NCBI GenBank assembly: GCA_947090385.1
Contig: CAMUNZ010000005.1
Location: 1 to 34,064, forward strand
Reading direction: 5' to 3'
Length of the DNA stretch: 34,064 bases
From: an uncultured Campylobacter sp.
GTDB lineage: Bacteria > Campylobacterota > Campylobacteria > Campylobacterales > Campylobacteraceae
In this document: positions 15,094-24,078 of the stretch, one piece after another
Position numbering within the stretch: the first letter of the stretch is position 1
Layout of the letters: every line of letters begins with the position of its first letter
The notes under the pieces: model-generated
Told to the model about the DNA's origin: nothing
Database searches by the model: none
The model's input: the letters and a program-made list of their open reading frames with translations, nothing else
Made by a program: the position numbers and the translations under genes

Positions 15094-16537
15094 ATTATTA
15101 AATAAAAAATTAAATGAAATTAAAGCAGATCTTGAGATTATTTTTATAATCGATAAAAATTTAGAACACAAATTTATAAAAGATAAAGAAAAATTTGATT
15201 TTTATAAATTTGACGGAAACGGAATTTTAGTTTTAGCAGAAGAAAAAAGAGCTTATGTGGGGCTTGAAAATTTGAGTTTTGATAACATCAGACTTGGCTG
15301 CTTTAAAGCTTTTGAAACTTTAAAAAATTATAAAATCAAATCCGCAAAAATGGCTAGTTATTTAGCTGGTTGTACCAAAAAATCTTTTATGGCGATTGTT
15401 GAGGGATTTATATTTGGTGGTTATGATTTTGATAAATATAAAAGCGATAAAAAAAAATATGATTTAGAAAAAATTTTTATATCAACTGAAGAATTTAACT
15501 CTCAAGATGTAAAATTTGAAAAAGCAAATTTAGGGCTTAAATACGGAGAAATTATTGCGAATTCTACAAATGAAGCCAAAAATTTTGTAAATGAAATTCC
15601 TGAAATTTTTACTCCATTAAAAATGGCTGAAATTGCGCAAAATTTATCAAATGAAAACAAAAATATAAAATGTGAAATTTACGATGAAAATTTCTTAAAA
15701 AAAGAGAATATGAACGCTTTTTTAGCTGTGAATAAATCAAGCGCTCATCCGCCAAGATTGATTCATTTAAGTTATAAACCACAAAATTCCATTAAAAAAA
15801 TTGTTTTGGTTGGAAAAGGACTTACTTATGATAGCGGTGGATTAAGCTTAAAACCAAGCGATTATATGCTTACCATGAAAAGTGATAAAAGTGGTGCAAT
15901 CGCTGCTATGGGGATTATCAAAAGTGCAGCTTTGATGGAGCTTCCATTTGAAATTCATTCTATTTTGGGCGTTACTGAAAATATGATAGGCGGAAATTCT
16001 TACAAACCAGACGATGTTTTAATATCAAGAAGTGGCGTAACTATCGAAGTGCGAAATACCGATGCTGAAGGGCGATTAGTTTTGGCTGATTGTTTAAGTT
16101 ATGCGCAAGATTTAAATCCTGATATTTTAATCGATTTTGCCACTTTGACTGGAGCTTGTGTCGTCGGACTTGGTGAATTTACAAATGGAATTATGGGAAA
16201 TAATGAAGAGTTAAAATCACAATTTAAAAATTTTAGTAAAGATAGCGGCGAGCTTACTACCGTTTTAGAATTTAATGATTATTTAAGAGATTTGATAAAA
16301 AGCAATATCGCCGATGTTAGTAATTGTGCTTCAAGTAGATATGGCGGAGCGATTACTGCTGGGTTATTTTTAGATAAATTTATAAAAAAAGAGTTTAAAG
16401 ATAAATGGCTTCATATCGATATTGCCGGACCCGCTTATTTAGAAAAAGCGTGGGGTTATAATAAATTTGGCGCCACTGGTGCTGGCATAAGAGCTACTAT
16501 TTATTATTTGATGCAAATTGCAAAGGAGAGTAAATAA
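15083..16537 (+). CDS. pepA: Leucyl aminopeptidase (M17 family)
   Basis: This two-metal cytosolic aminopeptidase releases N-terminal residues from peptides. The 484-residue protein has the catalytic half with VGKGLTYDSGG (Lys245 region), MKSDKSGAIAAMG, and the M17 signature NTDAEGRL at residues 325-332. The start is TTG 15083, with AGGA at 15071-15074 placed 8 bases upstream inside dedA. No ATG is near. Its stop overlaps the ychF start by one base (TAATG). Confidence 0.96.
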   Translation: MQIELLNKKLNEIKADLEIIFIIDKNLEHKFIKDKEKFDFYKFDGNGILVLAEEKRAYVGLENLSFDNIRLGCFKAFETLKNYKIKSAKMASYLAGCTKKSFMAIVEGFIFGGYDFDKYKSDKKKYDLEKIFISTEEFNSQDVKFEKANLGLKYGEIIANSTNEAKNFVNEIPEIFTPLKMAEIAQNLSNENKNIKCEIYDENFLKKENMNAFLAVNKSSAHPPRLIHLSYKPQNSIKKIVLVGKGLTYDSGGLSLKPSDYMLTMKSDKSGAIAAMGIIKSAALMELPFEIHSILGVTENMIGGNSYKPDDVLISRSGVTIEVRNTDAEGRLVLADCLSYAQDLNPDILIDFATLTGACVVGLGEFTNGIMGNNEELKSQFKNFSKDSGELTTVLEFNDYLRDLIKSNIADVSNCASSRYGGAITAGLFLDKFIKKEFKDKWLHIDIAGPAYLEKAWGYNKFGATGAGIRATIYYLMQIAKESK

Positions 16538-17640
16538 TGGGACTTAGTGTGGGCATCGTTGGTCTTCCAAATGTCGGTAAATCAACGACTTTTAATGCAC
16601 TTACAAAAGCACAAAATGCAGGAGCTGCAAATTATCCGTTTTGCACGATTGAGCCAAATCGTGCAATTGTCGGAGTGCCTGATTTTAGATTAAATGAGCT
16701 TGCAAAAATAGTAAATCCAAATAAAATTCAACAATCTGTAGTCGAATTTGTAGATATCGCAGGGCTTGTCACAGGTGCTAGCAAAGGCGAAGGACTTGGA
16801 AATAAATTTTTATCAAATATAAGAGGAACAGAGGTTATTTTACATATTGTAAGATGTTTTGATGACGACAATATAACTCACGTCGAAGGTAAAATTGATC
16901 CGATTCGCGATATTGAGATAATAGAAACTGAGTTGATTTTGGCTGATATCGAGCAGCTAAATCGCAAAATTGATAAACTTACAAAAGAAGCAAAATCAAA
17001 TCAAAAAGGCGCAAAAGAGAGTTTAGAAATCGCAAATTTGCTTTTAAAACATTTAAATGATGGCAAAAATGCAAGAAGTTTTGAAAAATTTGATGATGAA
17101 ATTTTTACGAATTTAAACAAAGAATTAAGACTTATTTCGGCAAAAGAGGTGATTTATGGCGTAAATGTCGATGAGACAGGACTTGAAAACGACAATGAAT
17201 ATGTAAAAAAAGTAAAAGAGTATGCTAAAAAAAGTGGTAATGAAGTTATAAAGATTTGCGCTAAAATCGAAGAAGAGTTAATCGGGCTTAGCGATGAAGA
17301 AGCACTTGAAATGCTTGAAAGTTTAGGCGTAAAACAGAGCGGACTTGATAAAATCATACAAACTTCATTTAAAAAATTAAATTTGATTAGTTATTTTACG
17401 GCAGGAGTGATTGAAGTTCGCGCTTGGACAATTCATAAAGGCGATAAAGCCCCAAAAGCAGCTGGCGTAATCCACAATGATTTTGAAAAAGGATTTATAA
17501 AAGCTGAAGTTATAAGCTATGATGATTTTATAAAATTTGGTGGCGAAACAAAGGCAAAAGAGGCTGGAAAAATTCGTCTAGAAGGGAAAGATTATATCGT
17601 AAATGACGGCGATGTAATGCATTTTAGGTTTAATGTATGA
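16537..17640 (+). CDS. ychF: Redox-regulated ATPase/GTPase YchF (OLA1 family)
   Basis: YchF is a ribosome-associated Obg-family ATPase with a role in translation and stress. The 367-residue protein has the G1 loop GLPNVGKST (9-17), the DIAGLV switch II motif (G3), a coiled-coil insert after residue about 130 and a C-terminal TGS-like domain (YFTAGVIEVRAWTI, NDGDVMHFRFNV). AAAGGAG lies 8 bases before the ATG. It is coupled to pepA upstream (TAATG) and to the DUF2798 gene downstream (ATGA). Confidence 0.97.
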   Translation: MGLSVGIVGLPNVGKSTTFNALTKAQNAGAANYPFCTIEPNRAIVGVPDFRLNELAKIVNPNKIQQSVVEFVDIAGLVTGASKGEGLGNKFLSNIRGTEVILHIVRCFDDDNITHVEGKIDPIRDIEIIETELILADIEQLNRKIDKLTKEAKSNQKGAKESLEIANLLLKHLNDGKNARSFEKFDDEIFTNLNKELRLISAKEVIYGVNVDETGLENDNEYVKKVKEYAKKSGNEVIKICAKIEEELIGLSDEEALEMLESLGVKQSGLDKIIQTSFKKLNLISYFTAGVIEVRAWTIHKGDKAPKAAGVIHNDFEKGFIKAEVISYDDFIKFGGETKAKEAGKIRLEGKDYIVNDGDVMHFRFNV

Positions 17641-17861
17641 TTTCAAAAAAATATGAATTTATAATTTTTGTTTTGATTATGTCTTTTGTGATGTCGATTT
17701 TGATGTCTGGCTGTGTTACTTTTATAAATATTGGATTTAACGAAAGATTTTTTTCGCAATGGATAGAATCAGCGTCAAAAGTCTATCCTATCGGACTCTG
17801 CGCTTCATTTATAGGTGCGCCGATCGCTAAAAAAATAGCAAATAAAGTTTGCACAAAATAG
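17637..17861 (+). CDS. DUF2798 family small membrane protein
   Basis: The 74-residue protein has two membrane helices joined by a short segment. The pattern is MSFVMSILMSGCVTFINIGF, then FFSQWIES, a Tyr-Pro in the second helix and IGAPIAKKIANKV, which matches the DUF2798 layout as I remember it. Function unknown. It is translated from the ychF message (ATGA overlap) and is the last gene of the folD-ychF run. Its stop codon lies within the terminator stem at 17855-17877. Confidence 0.85.
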   Translation: MISKKYEFIIFVLIMSFVMSILMSGCVTFINIGFNERFFSQWIESASKVYPIGLCASFIGAPIAKKIANKVCTK

Positions 17862-17877
17862 GCTTTTAGCCTATTTT
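17855..17877. terminator. Bidirectional terminator shared by the DUF2798 gene and the nap operon
   Basis: AAAATAGGCT (17855-17864) and AGCCTATTTT (17868-17877) form a perfect 10-bp stem with a TTT loop. T-runs occur at the 3' side on both strands. The stem overlaps the stop codons of both convergent genes (17859-17861 and 17871-17873), so it ends both transcripts with almost no spacer. Confidence 0.9.
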
Positions 17878-18185
17878 ATATTATCTAATAAATTTTTTAC
17901 ATCGCCTTTATAAGAAATTTTATCTTCTGAGTTTAAAATTTCTACGCAATTTTTAAAATTTTCATAATTTTCATCGTCGTACGAATAAATCATATCGACA
18001 TTTTCAACACCTTTTATAGATTGAATTTGCTTAAAAATTTTAATTGTTTCATCTAAATTTTTTGCATCGATTACGACGACTATTTTTTTTTCATCTCGTG
18101 CGTAAATTTCGCATTTTTTTAAATTTTGTATTTGTTGGATTACATTTTCATCGTTTATTAAAACAATTATACTTGATATATTCAT
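17871..18185 (-). CDS. napD: NapD, chaperone of periplasmic nitrate reductase
   Basis: NapD binds the Tat signal peptide of NapA in the cytosol and holds back export until the molybdenum cofactor is inserted. The 104-residue protein has the NapD start (NISSIIVLIN) and the beta-alpha-beta ferredoxin-like pattern, with KKIVVVIDAKNLDE in the middle. ATG 18185 is used, with GGAG six bases upstream. It overlaps the napL stop by one base; an in-frame TTG at 18197 is less likely. It is the last gene of the nap operon, as in C. jejuni. Confidence 0.87.
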   Translation of the reverse strand: MNISSIIVLINDENVIQQIQNLKKCEIYARDEKKIVVVIDAKNLDETIKIFKQIQSIKGVENVDMIYSYDDENYENFKNCVEILNSEDKISYKGDVKNLLDNIK

Positions 18186-19048
18186 TAAAAACTCCAATAA
18201 AATATTTTATTTCCACTCGCTCCAAAAAGTAAATTTTTATCTAAAAATTCTAAAAATTCGCTTGATTTTCCGCCTAAATTTTTTATATTTTTATCTACTA
18301 AAAAAATTTCGTTTTCTCCACAATATGCAGCTATTTTATCATTTATCGCGACGCAATAAACTAAAAAATTTGTTTTTATTTCATCCGAATTTATAAAAAT
18401 TTTTCTATCCGCGCCACCACTTATGATGTTTTTGCCATCAAATTTTACATTATAAACTCGGTCCTTATGATTTTTGAAATTTTTTACAGAGAAATTTTTA
18501 AAATCAATTTTTATAACTTCGCCACTTTCAAGCCCCAAAATTCCTATTTTGCCATAAAGAAAAAAATCTCCAATCGCTGAGTTTAGCGTGTTAAAAACAA
18601 GTTTATACAAATTTTTATTTATATCAAAAACGTAAATTTCTCCACTTAAATTTGCTAAAACTATAAAATTTTTATCTAAAAATTTAGCTTTTGCAAAATT
18701 TCCATCGATATTTATAGTTTTTGTGCCATTTTTATCTAAAAAAACTAAATTTTTTTTGCCAAAATCTCCGCTTATCAATGCCAAAATTTGTCCATTTTTG
18801 ATATCTAAATCAAAAATTTTTACATTTTCAAAATCACCAAAAAAAGTTTTAACTTTTGTAAAATTTTTTATAATTTTTGTTTTATGAAAATCTTGAATTT
18901 CTAAAATTTCTCCGTTATTTGTCCCTAGAAAAATTTTATTTTCAAATTTTTTAACAGCTGTTATATAGGAATTTGTATCTATCTCAAATTCCTTAAAATT
19001 GGCATTTAAAAAAGAAAAAAACAAAATTATAAAAAATGATTTTTTCAT
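18185..19048 (-). CDS. napL: NapL, beta-propeller-like periplasmic protein of the nap operon
   Basis: The 287-residue protein has a signal peptide (about 1-16) followed by repeated beta-strand segments of WD40/quinoprotein type (KIFLGTNNGEILEI, KIGILGLESGEVIKIDF, NIISGGADRKIFIN). It is found only in nap operons of Campylobacterota. In C. jejuni its loss is reported to reduce Nap activity moderately, but the mechanism is unknown. It overlaps napB by 4 bases (ATGA) and napD by one base, so it is part of the nap message. Confidence 0.85.
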   Translation of the reverse strand: MKKSFFIILFFSFLNANFKEFEIDTNSYITAVKKFENKIFLGTNNGEILEIQDFHKTKIIKNFTKVKTFFGDFENVKIFDLDIKNGQILALISGDFGKKNLVFLDKNGTKTINIDGNFAKAKFLDKNFIVLANLSGEIYVFDINKNLYKLVFNTLNSAIGDFFLYGKIGILGLESGEVIKIDFKNFSVKNFKNHKDRVYNVKFDGKNIISGGADRKIFINSDEIKTNFLVYCVAINDKIAAYCGENEIFLVDKNIKNLGGKSSEFLEFLDKNLLFGASGNKIFYWSF

Positions 19049-19530
19049 TCTACGCCCTGATTTATAATGCTCATCAAATTTGAAGTTTGATTGCTATCTT
19101 TTTGCCTAAAATCCGCTTTAAAATTATTTTTTACAAGTGGAGTTATATTTGCTTGTGGGACATGGCAAAGCGTACAATTATATCTTTCGTCGCTTAAATT
19201 TCCTTGCAAATTTTTATTTGTTCTAAAATCTACCAAATGAGAAAGCGGAATTGGCGTCGCATTTACAGCGGGCGCAACATCTGGCATGTGACAAGTTATG
19301 CACATATTTAAATCTTTTGTTATATCTATTATCCCTTCTAAATCATGCGGTATAAGTGGCGGTGCATTTTCAAAACTTCTTTCAAAAACTTTTGAAGTTC
19401 CAGCTGCTTGAGCGTCCCAAACGATATCTTTTAATGTTATATTTTCATCTTCTAATTTTCCTTCTCTTAATCCAAATTCTGTGGCATTTAGAAAAATTAT
19501 TAAATTAATTAATACCAAAATTTTTTTCAT
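19045..19530 (-). CDS. napB: NapB, dihaem cytochrome c subunit of periplasmic nitrate reductase
   Basis: NapB passes electrons to NapA in the periplasm. The 161-residue protein has a signal peptide (about 1-16) and two haem c motifs, CITCH and CTLCH. It also has the conserved PPLIPHDLEG, with a His that can ligate haem, and SHLVDFRTNK. AAGGA is 6 bases before the ATG. The gene starts 26 bases inside napH. Confidence 0.96.
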   Translation of the reverse strand: MKKILVLINLIIFLNATEFGLREGKLEDENITLKDIVWDAQAAGTSKVFERSFENAPPLIPHDLEGIIDITKDLNMCITCHMPDVAPAVNATPIPLSHLVDFRTNKNLQGNLSDERYNCTLCHVPQANITPLVKNNFKADFRQKDSNQTSNLMSIINQGVE

Positions 19531-20314
19531 CTTTCATCCTTTTAAATATTGAAAATTTTAGTGCTTTATCTTCGCAAATTTCTATGCATTTTCCGCAACT
19601 TATGCACTCAGTTTTTACAAAAAAATCTTTTTTTCCCACAAATTTTAAAACTTGATTTTCTGGGCAAACGATTTTGCATTTGTTGCATTTTTGACATTTT
19701 TTAAAATCATGTTTTACGCGAATTAATGAAAATTTTCCAATCACCGCGTAAAATGCGCCAAGAGGGCAAATTTTGCCGCAAATTCCTCTTTCGCAAATAA
19801 ATAATTCAAATACAAAAATCGCCAAAATTGGCAAAATAACAAAACTGTTTAAAAATATAATTCCTCTTTGGATTATTCCTATAAAACTTACATTTTCAAA
19901 CGCCAAAAAGCTAAAAAATAAACTAAAAAATAAACTAAAAAATAGTAAAAAATATCTAAAATTTTTGTTTAAATTTAAGAAATTTTTGCAATTTGTAAAG
20001 CCGAATTTTACTCTTATAAAATGCGCAAAATCTGTAATTAAATTAACTGGGCAAATCCATCCGCAAAATGCTCTAGGCGCGATTAAACTATAAAATATAA
20101 AAATTATAAATCCGCCCAAAAATGCATCAAATCCGACGCTAAAACTAGCTAAATAAATTTGAATTATCGCAAATGGATCACTTAATGGAATTTTTCCAAA
20201 AAGAATAGAAGAGCTTAAATCGCCTTGCAAAATTTCGCAAATTTGCAAATTTCCTAAAATAAAAAGCGTTAAAACAAAAATACAAACTATTTTTCTAATA
20301 ATTGAAATTTTCAT
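19505..20314 (-). CDS. napH: NapH, membrane iron-sulfur quinol dehydrogenase subunit
   Basis: NapH is a membrane protein with four or more helices. It has two cytoplasmic Cys motifs, CGWICP and GKICPLG, and two C-terminal [4Fe-4S] ferredoxin motifs (CQKCNKCKIVCPE and CISCGKCIEICED). With NapG it takes electrons from the quinol pool in species without NapC. The ATG at 20314 is used (GAGGTG five bases upstream, TGATG overlap with napG), giving 269 residues. Residues 124-135 are an exact triple LFFS repeat encoded by a 12-base tandem repeat in one membrane helix. Confidence 0.95.
   Translation of the reverse strand: MKISIIRKIVCIFVLTLFILGNLQICEILQGDLSSSILFGKIPLSDPFAIIQIYLASFSVGFDAFLGGFIIFIFYSLIAPRAFCGWICPVNLITDFAHFIRVKFGFTNCKNFLNLNKNFRYFLLFFSLFFSLFFSFLAFENVSFIGIIQRGIIFLNSFVILPILAIFVFELFICERGICGKICPLGAFYAVIGKFSLIRVKHDFKKCQKCNKCKIVCPENQVLKFVGKKDFFVKTECISCGKCIEICEDKALKFSIFKRMKDEKNFGIN
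19911..19946. repeat. 12-base tandem repeat inside napH
   Basis: CTAAAAAATAAA occurs twice exactly (19911-19922, 19923-19934) and a third time with changes in its last two bases (19935-19946). The unit is a multiple of three, so changes in copy number keep the napH frame and add or remove LFFS units in a membrane helix. Confidence 0.85.
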
Positions 20315-21063
20315 CAAAACACCTCGTTATTTAAATAATCAATTGCTTTTTTTGGTTTTGAATTGATTTTTGTATCGGCATTTTTAATACGATTTTCGTC
20401 GTTTTTGTCCCATCCTTTTACATAATTTGTCCCGACTTTTCCAAGCGCTATGTAAGTTGGCAAAATGTAAATTGCGGCTTTTTGTGTTATACAAGCTTTT
20501 TCACATTTTCCGCAGCCAGTGCAAAAATCGCTATTTATATTTGGAAGTAAAAACGCATGTTTTGCTGTGCGGTCGTTTCTTTTATAATCTAAAAAAATAG
20601 CTTTATCTATCAAAGGGCAAGCTCTATAACAAACATCGCATTGAATTCCCCAATATGCAACGCAATTTTGAGTATCGATGACGGCAATGCCCATTTTTAT
20701 TTTTTTAGGATCTAAAATTTTGCCATTTAAAAGCAAATTTTTATCAAGCGCCGATGTTGGACAAATATCAACACAAGGTATATCTTCGCACATGTAGCAA
20801 GGCGTTTTTCTTGGTTTTAAAAACGGTGTTCCGATTTGCACATCATCTTCAAAATTTGCTAATTTTAAAGTTTTGTAAGGGCAAGCTTTTACGCAAAGTC
20901 CGCATTTTATGCATTTTTTTAAAAAATCATTTTCTTCTAAAGCTCCTGGCGGTCTTAAAAAAATCTTAGTTTCGCTTTTTTTTGCGATACTCCAAATAAA
21001 ACCGCCAAAAAATCCTATCGATAAAATTTTAAAACTTGATTTTAAAATTTCTCGTCTATTCAT
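20314..21063 (-). CDS. napG: NapG, periplasmic ferredoxin-type subunit
   Basis: The 249-residue protein has a twin-arginine-type start (NRREILK) with a hydrophobic helix at about 12-24. Four Cys-rich [4Fe-4S] motifs follow: CIKCGLCVKACP, CYMCEDIPCVDICP, CVAYWGIQCDVCYRACP and CTGCGKCEKAC. It relays electrons from NapH towards NapB. It starts 3 bases after the napA stop, with AAGG 8 bases before its ATG, and overlaps napH by one base. Confidence 0.95.
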   Translation of the reverse strand: MNRREILKSSFKILSIGFFGGFIWSIAKKSETKIFLRPPGALEENDFLKKCIKCGLCVKACPYKTLKLANFEDDVQIGTPFLKPRKTPCYMCEDIPCVDICPTSALDKNLLLNGKILDPKKIKMGIAVIDTQNCVAYWGIQCDVCYRACPLIDKAIFLDYKRNDRTAKHAFLLPNINSDFCTGCGKCEKACITQKAAIYILPTYIALGKVGTNYVKGWDKNDENRIKNADTKINSKPKKAIDYLNNEVF

Positions 21064-21066
21064 TTT

Positions 21067-23820
21067 TTAAGCCTTGTAAATTTTAACAGCACATTTTTTA
21101 AAATCTGTTTGTTTTGAAAGCGGACAAGTCGCGTCTAAACAAATTTTATTTATAAATACATTTTCATCAAACCAAGGTACGTAAATAAGCCCACAAGGCG
21201 GCTTATTTCTGCCGTTTAATTCTACTCTTGCTTTTACTTTTCCTCTTCTGCTTTCTATCCAAATAATTTCATTTTGTGAGACTTTTAAATTTTCGGCGTC
21301 CATTTGGTTCATAAAACATAAAGCTTCAGGCACCGCCCTATAAAGTTCAGGCACTCGCATAGTCATCGTTCCGCTATGCCAATGCTCTAAAACGCGTCCA
21401 GTACAAAGCCAAAGCGGATACTTTTCGTTTGGCATTTCTGGCGGATCCATATAAGGGCGAAAGAAAATTTTGCCTTTATTTTTTATAGAAACTGGCTCAT
21501 CTTTTCTAGGATTTTGAAAATCCCCAAAAGGAAGAGCGCCTTTATTTCCATAAAATGCAAAATCGCTATTTGGCGCTGCTTTTTTTGCATAAGGATCGTA
21601 ATTTGTATTAAATCTCCATTGTGTTTCTTTACCATCAACGACTGGCCATCTTAATCCTCTAACTTTATGATAAGTTTCAAAATCCGCTAAATCATGTCCA
21701 TGTCCTATACCAAATTTTCGGTATTCTTCCCAAAGATATTTTTGTATAAAAAATCCATATCCTTTAAATTCTTTTCCGTCGCTTCCTATAACTTTTCTTG
21801 AATCTCCAAATACGTCTGTATTATCAAAACCTTTTGAAATTTCAACATTTGGATCAAATTTTTTAGCATTTTTGTTTGCAAAAAGCACTTCAAAAAGCGT
21901 TGTATCTTCTGTGTATCCTAAATTTTTAGCTTCATTTAAAACATCTGGAAGGGTGATTTTGTCGTTAATCTTTTTTTCTCCCCAAACATCTTTTAATTTA
22001 AATCTTTTTGAAAATTCTAGCATCTGCCAAGTATCGCTCATCGCATCACCTACTGGTAAAACTTGTTGTCTCCAATGCTGTGTTCTTCTTTCGGCATTTC
22101 CATACGCTCCCCATTTTTCATAAATCATCGCAGTTGGCAAAACTAAATCGGCAACTCTCGCAGAAATTCCCGGGTAAACATCGCTTACAACTATAAAATT
22201 ATCCATTTTTCTTGCTGCTTTTATCCAATGATTTGCATTTGCTGAGTTTTGCCAAGGATTATTTACTTGCACCCAAACGAATTTTATTTTGCCATCTTCT
22301 AAATCTCGCATTATTTTCATATAAGGTGTGCCTGGTTTTGGATTTAAAGTGCCTTTTGGAATATTCCAAATTTTTTCCGAAATTTCTCTATGTTTTGGAT
22401 TTGCGACTACCATATCGGCTGGCAATCTATGAGAAAAAGTCCCGACTTCTCTTGCTGTTCCGCAAGCACTTGGTTGACCAGTTAAAGAAAATGCACCACT
22501 TCCTGGTTTTGCTTGTTTTCCTAGTAAAAAATGCACCATATAACTTTGTTCGTTTACCCAAGTTCCGCGTGTATGTTGGTTCATTCCCATCGTCCAAAAG
22601 CTTATAACTTTACGATTTTTTTCTATATATAATTTTGCTAGATTTTGCAATTTGTCTTTAAAAACTTCTATGTCTTCCTTTGGATCACCTTTTGCTAAAT
22701 TTGCTACAAAATCCAAGGTATAAGGTTTTAAAGCTTCTTTAAATTTATCAAAAGTAATTTGCCAATTTGCATCAGGTTTTGCACTTCTTTTCATTTCTAA
22801 TTTATCGCCAGCTTTTAATCCCAAATAAGCCAAAGTTACACCTTCGTTTTGACTTAAAATTTTGCTATTTTCTTTTTCTACTGTGTCTAATTCGCTTTTT
22901 TCAAATTTTGGATGTTTTACATTTGATCTCATTCCATATCCTATATCGACAGGGCCGGTTGCAAAAACGCAATGCTCTTTTACAAAATTTTCATCCATAT
23001 GTCCGCCATAAACAATCTCTCTTGCTATATAATTCCAAATCGCTAAATCTGTATGCGGTTTAAAAATAATTTCAAAATCCGCTATTCCAGAAGTTCTATT
23101 TGAATATGTGGATAAATTTACCATTTTTACGTTTGGATCGCTTAATTTTCTATCGCTTACTCTAGAAAATAAAATCGGATGCATTTCGGCCATATTTGCG
23201 CCCCAAGTAACTATAGTATCTGTTAATTCTATATCATCAAAACAACCACTTGGTTCATCAATCCCAAAAGTTTGCATAAAAGCAACTACAGCCGATGCCA
23301 TGCAATGTCTTGCGTTTGGATCGATATTGTTGCTTCTAAATCCAGCTTTCATAAGTTTTACGGCTGCGTAACCTTCTTGGATTGTATATTGACCGCTTCC
23401 AAAAACTCCTATACCTTCAACGCCTTTTTCGTTATAAACAAGACGAAATTGTTTTTCCATCTCGTCAAATGCTCTTTTCCAACTAACTTCGACAAATTTG
23501 CCATTTTTATCAAAATCGCCATTTTGATTTACCCTTAAAAGCGGTTTCGTAAGTCTATCTTCGCCATACATAATTTTTGCATTAAAATATCCTTTAATGC
23601 AATTTAATCCGCGATTTACAGGCGCCGCCGGATCGCCTTTTACGGCTACTATTTTGCCATTTTTGGTGGCGACCATAATTCCGCATCCCGTCCCGCAAAA
23701 TCTACAAGCTGCTTTATCCCAACGCCAACCATCATCTTTGGCGATCAAATTTGTAGGAATTCCAGCGACGCTGCAAGCCGCGATTGCTGCTGATGTTTTT
23801 AGAAAATCTCGTCTTTTCAT
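21067..23820 (-). CDS. napA: NapA, catalytic subunit of periplasmic nitrate reductase
   Basis: NapA reduces nitrate to nitrite at a molybdenum bis-MGD centre in the periplasm, supporting respiration under low oxygen. The 917-residue protein has a Tat signal (KRRDFLKTSAA) and the [4Fe-4S] ligands Cys39, Cys42, Cys46 (CRFCGTGC) and Cys74 (GLNCIKG). Cys173 in ARHCMASAVVAFMQTFG is the expected Mo ligand. Cofactor-binding segments (GRVLEHWHSGTMT) lie near the C terminus. AAGG is six bases before the ATG. It is the first gene of napAGHBLD, with no napC or napF. Length and motifs are intact. Confidence 0.98.
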   Translation of the reverse strand: MKRRDFLKTSAAIAACSVAGIPTNLIAKDDGWRWDKAACRFCGTGCGIMVATKNGKIVAVKGDPAAPVNRGLNCIKGYFNAKIMYGEDRLTKPLLRVNQNGDFDKNGKFVEVSWKRAFDEMEKQFRLVYNEKGVEGIGVFGSGQYTIQEGYAAVKLMKAGFRSNNIDPNARHCMASAVVAFMQTFGIDEPSGCFDDIELTDTIVTWGANMAEMHPILFSRVSDRKLSDPNVKMVNLSTYSNRTSGIADFEIIFKPHTDLAIWNYIAREIVYGGHMDENFVKEHCVFATGPVDIGYGMRSNVKHPKFEKSELDTVEKENSKILSQNEGVTLAYLGLKAGDKLEMKRSAKPDANWQITFDKFKEALKPYTLDFVANLAKGDPKEDIEVFKDKLQNLAKLYIEKNRKVISFWTMGMNQHTRGTWVNEQSYMVHFLLGKQAKPGSGAFSLTGQPSACGTAREVGTFSHRLPADMVVANPKHREISEKIWNIPKGTLNPKPGTPYMKIMRDLEDGKIKFVWVQVNNPWQNSANANHWIKAARKMDNFIVVSDVYPGISARVADLVLPTAMIYEKWGAYGNAERRTQHWRQQVLPVGDAMSDTWQMLEFSKRFKLKDVWGEKKINDKITLPDVLNEAKNLGYTEDTTLFEVLFANKNAKKFDPNVEISKGFDNTDVFGDSRKVIGSDGKEFKGYGFFIQKYLWEEYRKFGIGHGHDLADFETYHKVRGLRWPVVDGKETQWRFNTNYDPYAKKAAPNSDFAFYGNKGALPFGDFQNPRKDEPVSIKNKGKIFFRPYMDPPEMPNEKYPLWLCTGRVLEHWHSGTMTMRVPELYRAVPEALCFMNQMDAENLKVSQNEIIWIESRRGKVKARVELNGRNKPPCGLIYVPWFDENVFINKICLDATCPLSKQTDFKKCAVKIYKA

Positions 23821-23854
23821 ATTTCGCCTTATCTTGAAATTTTTAATTTAAAAA

Positions 23855-23860
23855 ATTTTA
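23855..23860 (-). promoter_or_regulatory. Possible -10 box of the nap operon
   Basis: TAAAAT on the minus strand, preceded by TAGA and a long T-rich region, lies about 35 bases before napA ATG. The surrounding AT-rich DNA gives other candidates, so this is tentative. Confidence 0.3.
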
Positions 23861-24030
23861 TCTAAAAAATATTTTTTTTAAAAATTTTAAAAAAGTAATT
23901 TTTGAAATTTGTTGCTATTTTGGGGATTTTTGAATTTTACAAAATTTGAAATTTAAGCCGATTTTAAAAATGCAAATTTTGTATATTTTTAAATTTTTAA
24001 ATTTGTTATTTTAAAAACTAAAATTTAATG

Positions 24031-24072
24031 ATTTTATGAAATTTTGTTACAAATTTCATTAAATTTTGTCAC
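24031..24072. promoter_or_regulatory. Dyad and phased direct repeat in the htpX-napA gap
   Basis: ATGAAATTT (24036-24044) and AAATTTCAT (24051-24059) are a perfect 9-bp inverted repeat around TGTTAC; with one mismatch the pairing extends to 24031/24064. The same region holds AAATTTTGTTAC (24039-24050) and AAATTTTGTCAC (24061-24072), 11 of 12 identical and 22 bp apart, about two helical turns. It begins 7 bases after the htpX stop and about 200 bases upstream of napA. It may be a terminator for htpX or a regulator site for nap. Confidence 0.45.
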
Positions 24073-24078
24073 GCATTT

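Noticed and set aside
21872..23851. Several open frames of 60-130 codons on the plus strand opposite napA
   Set aside because: They are complements of the conserved napA coding sequence and have low-complexity Leu/Phe-rich translations. None has a ribosome site or recognisable fold that I can see.
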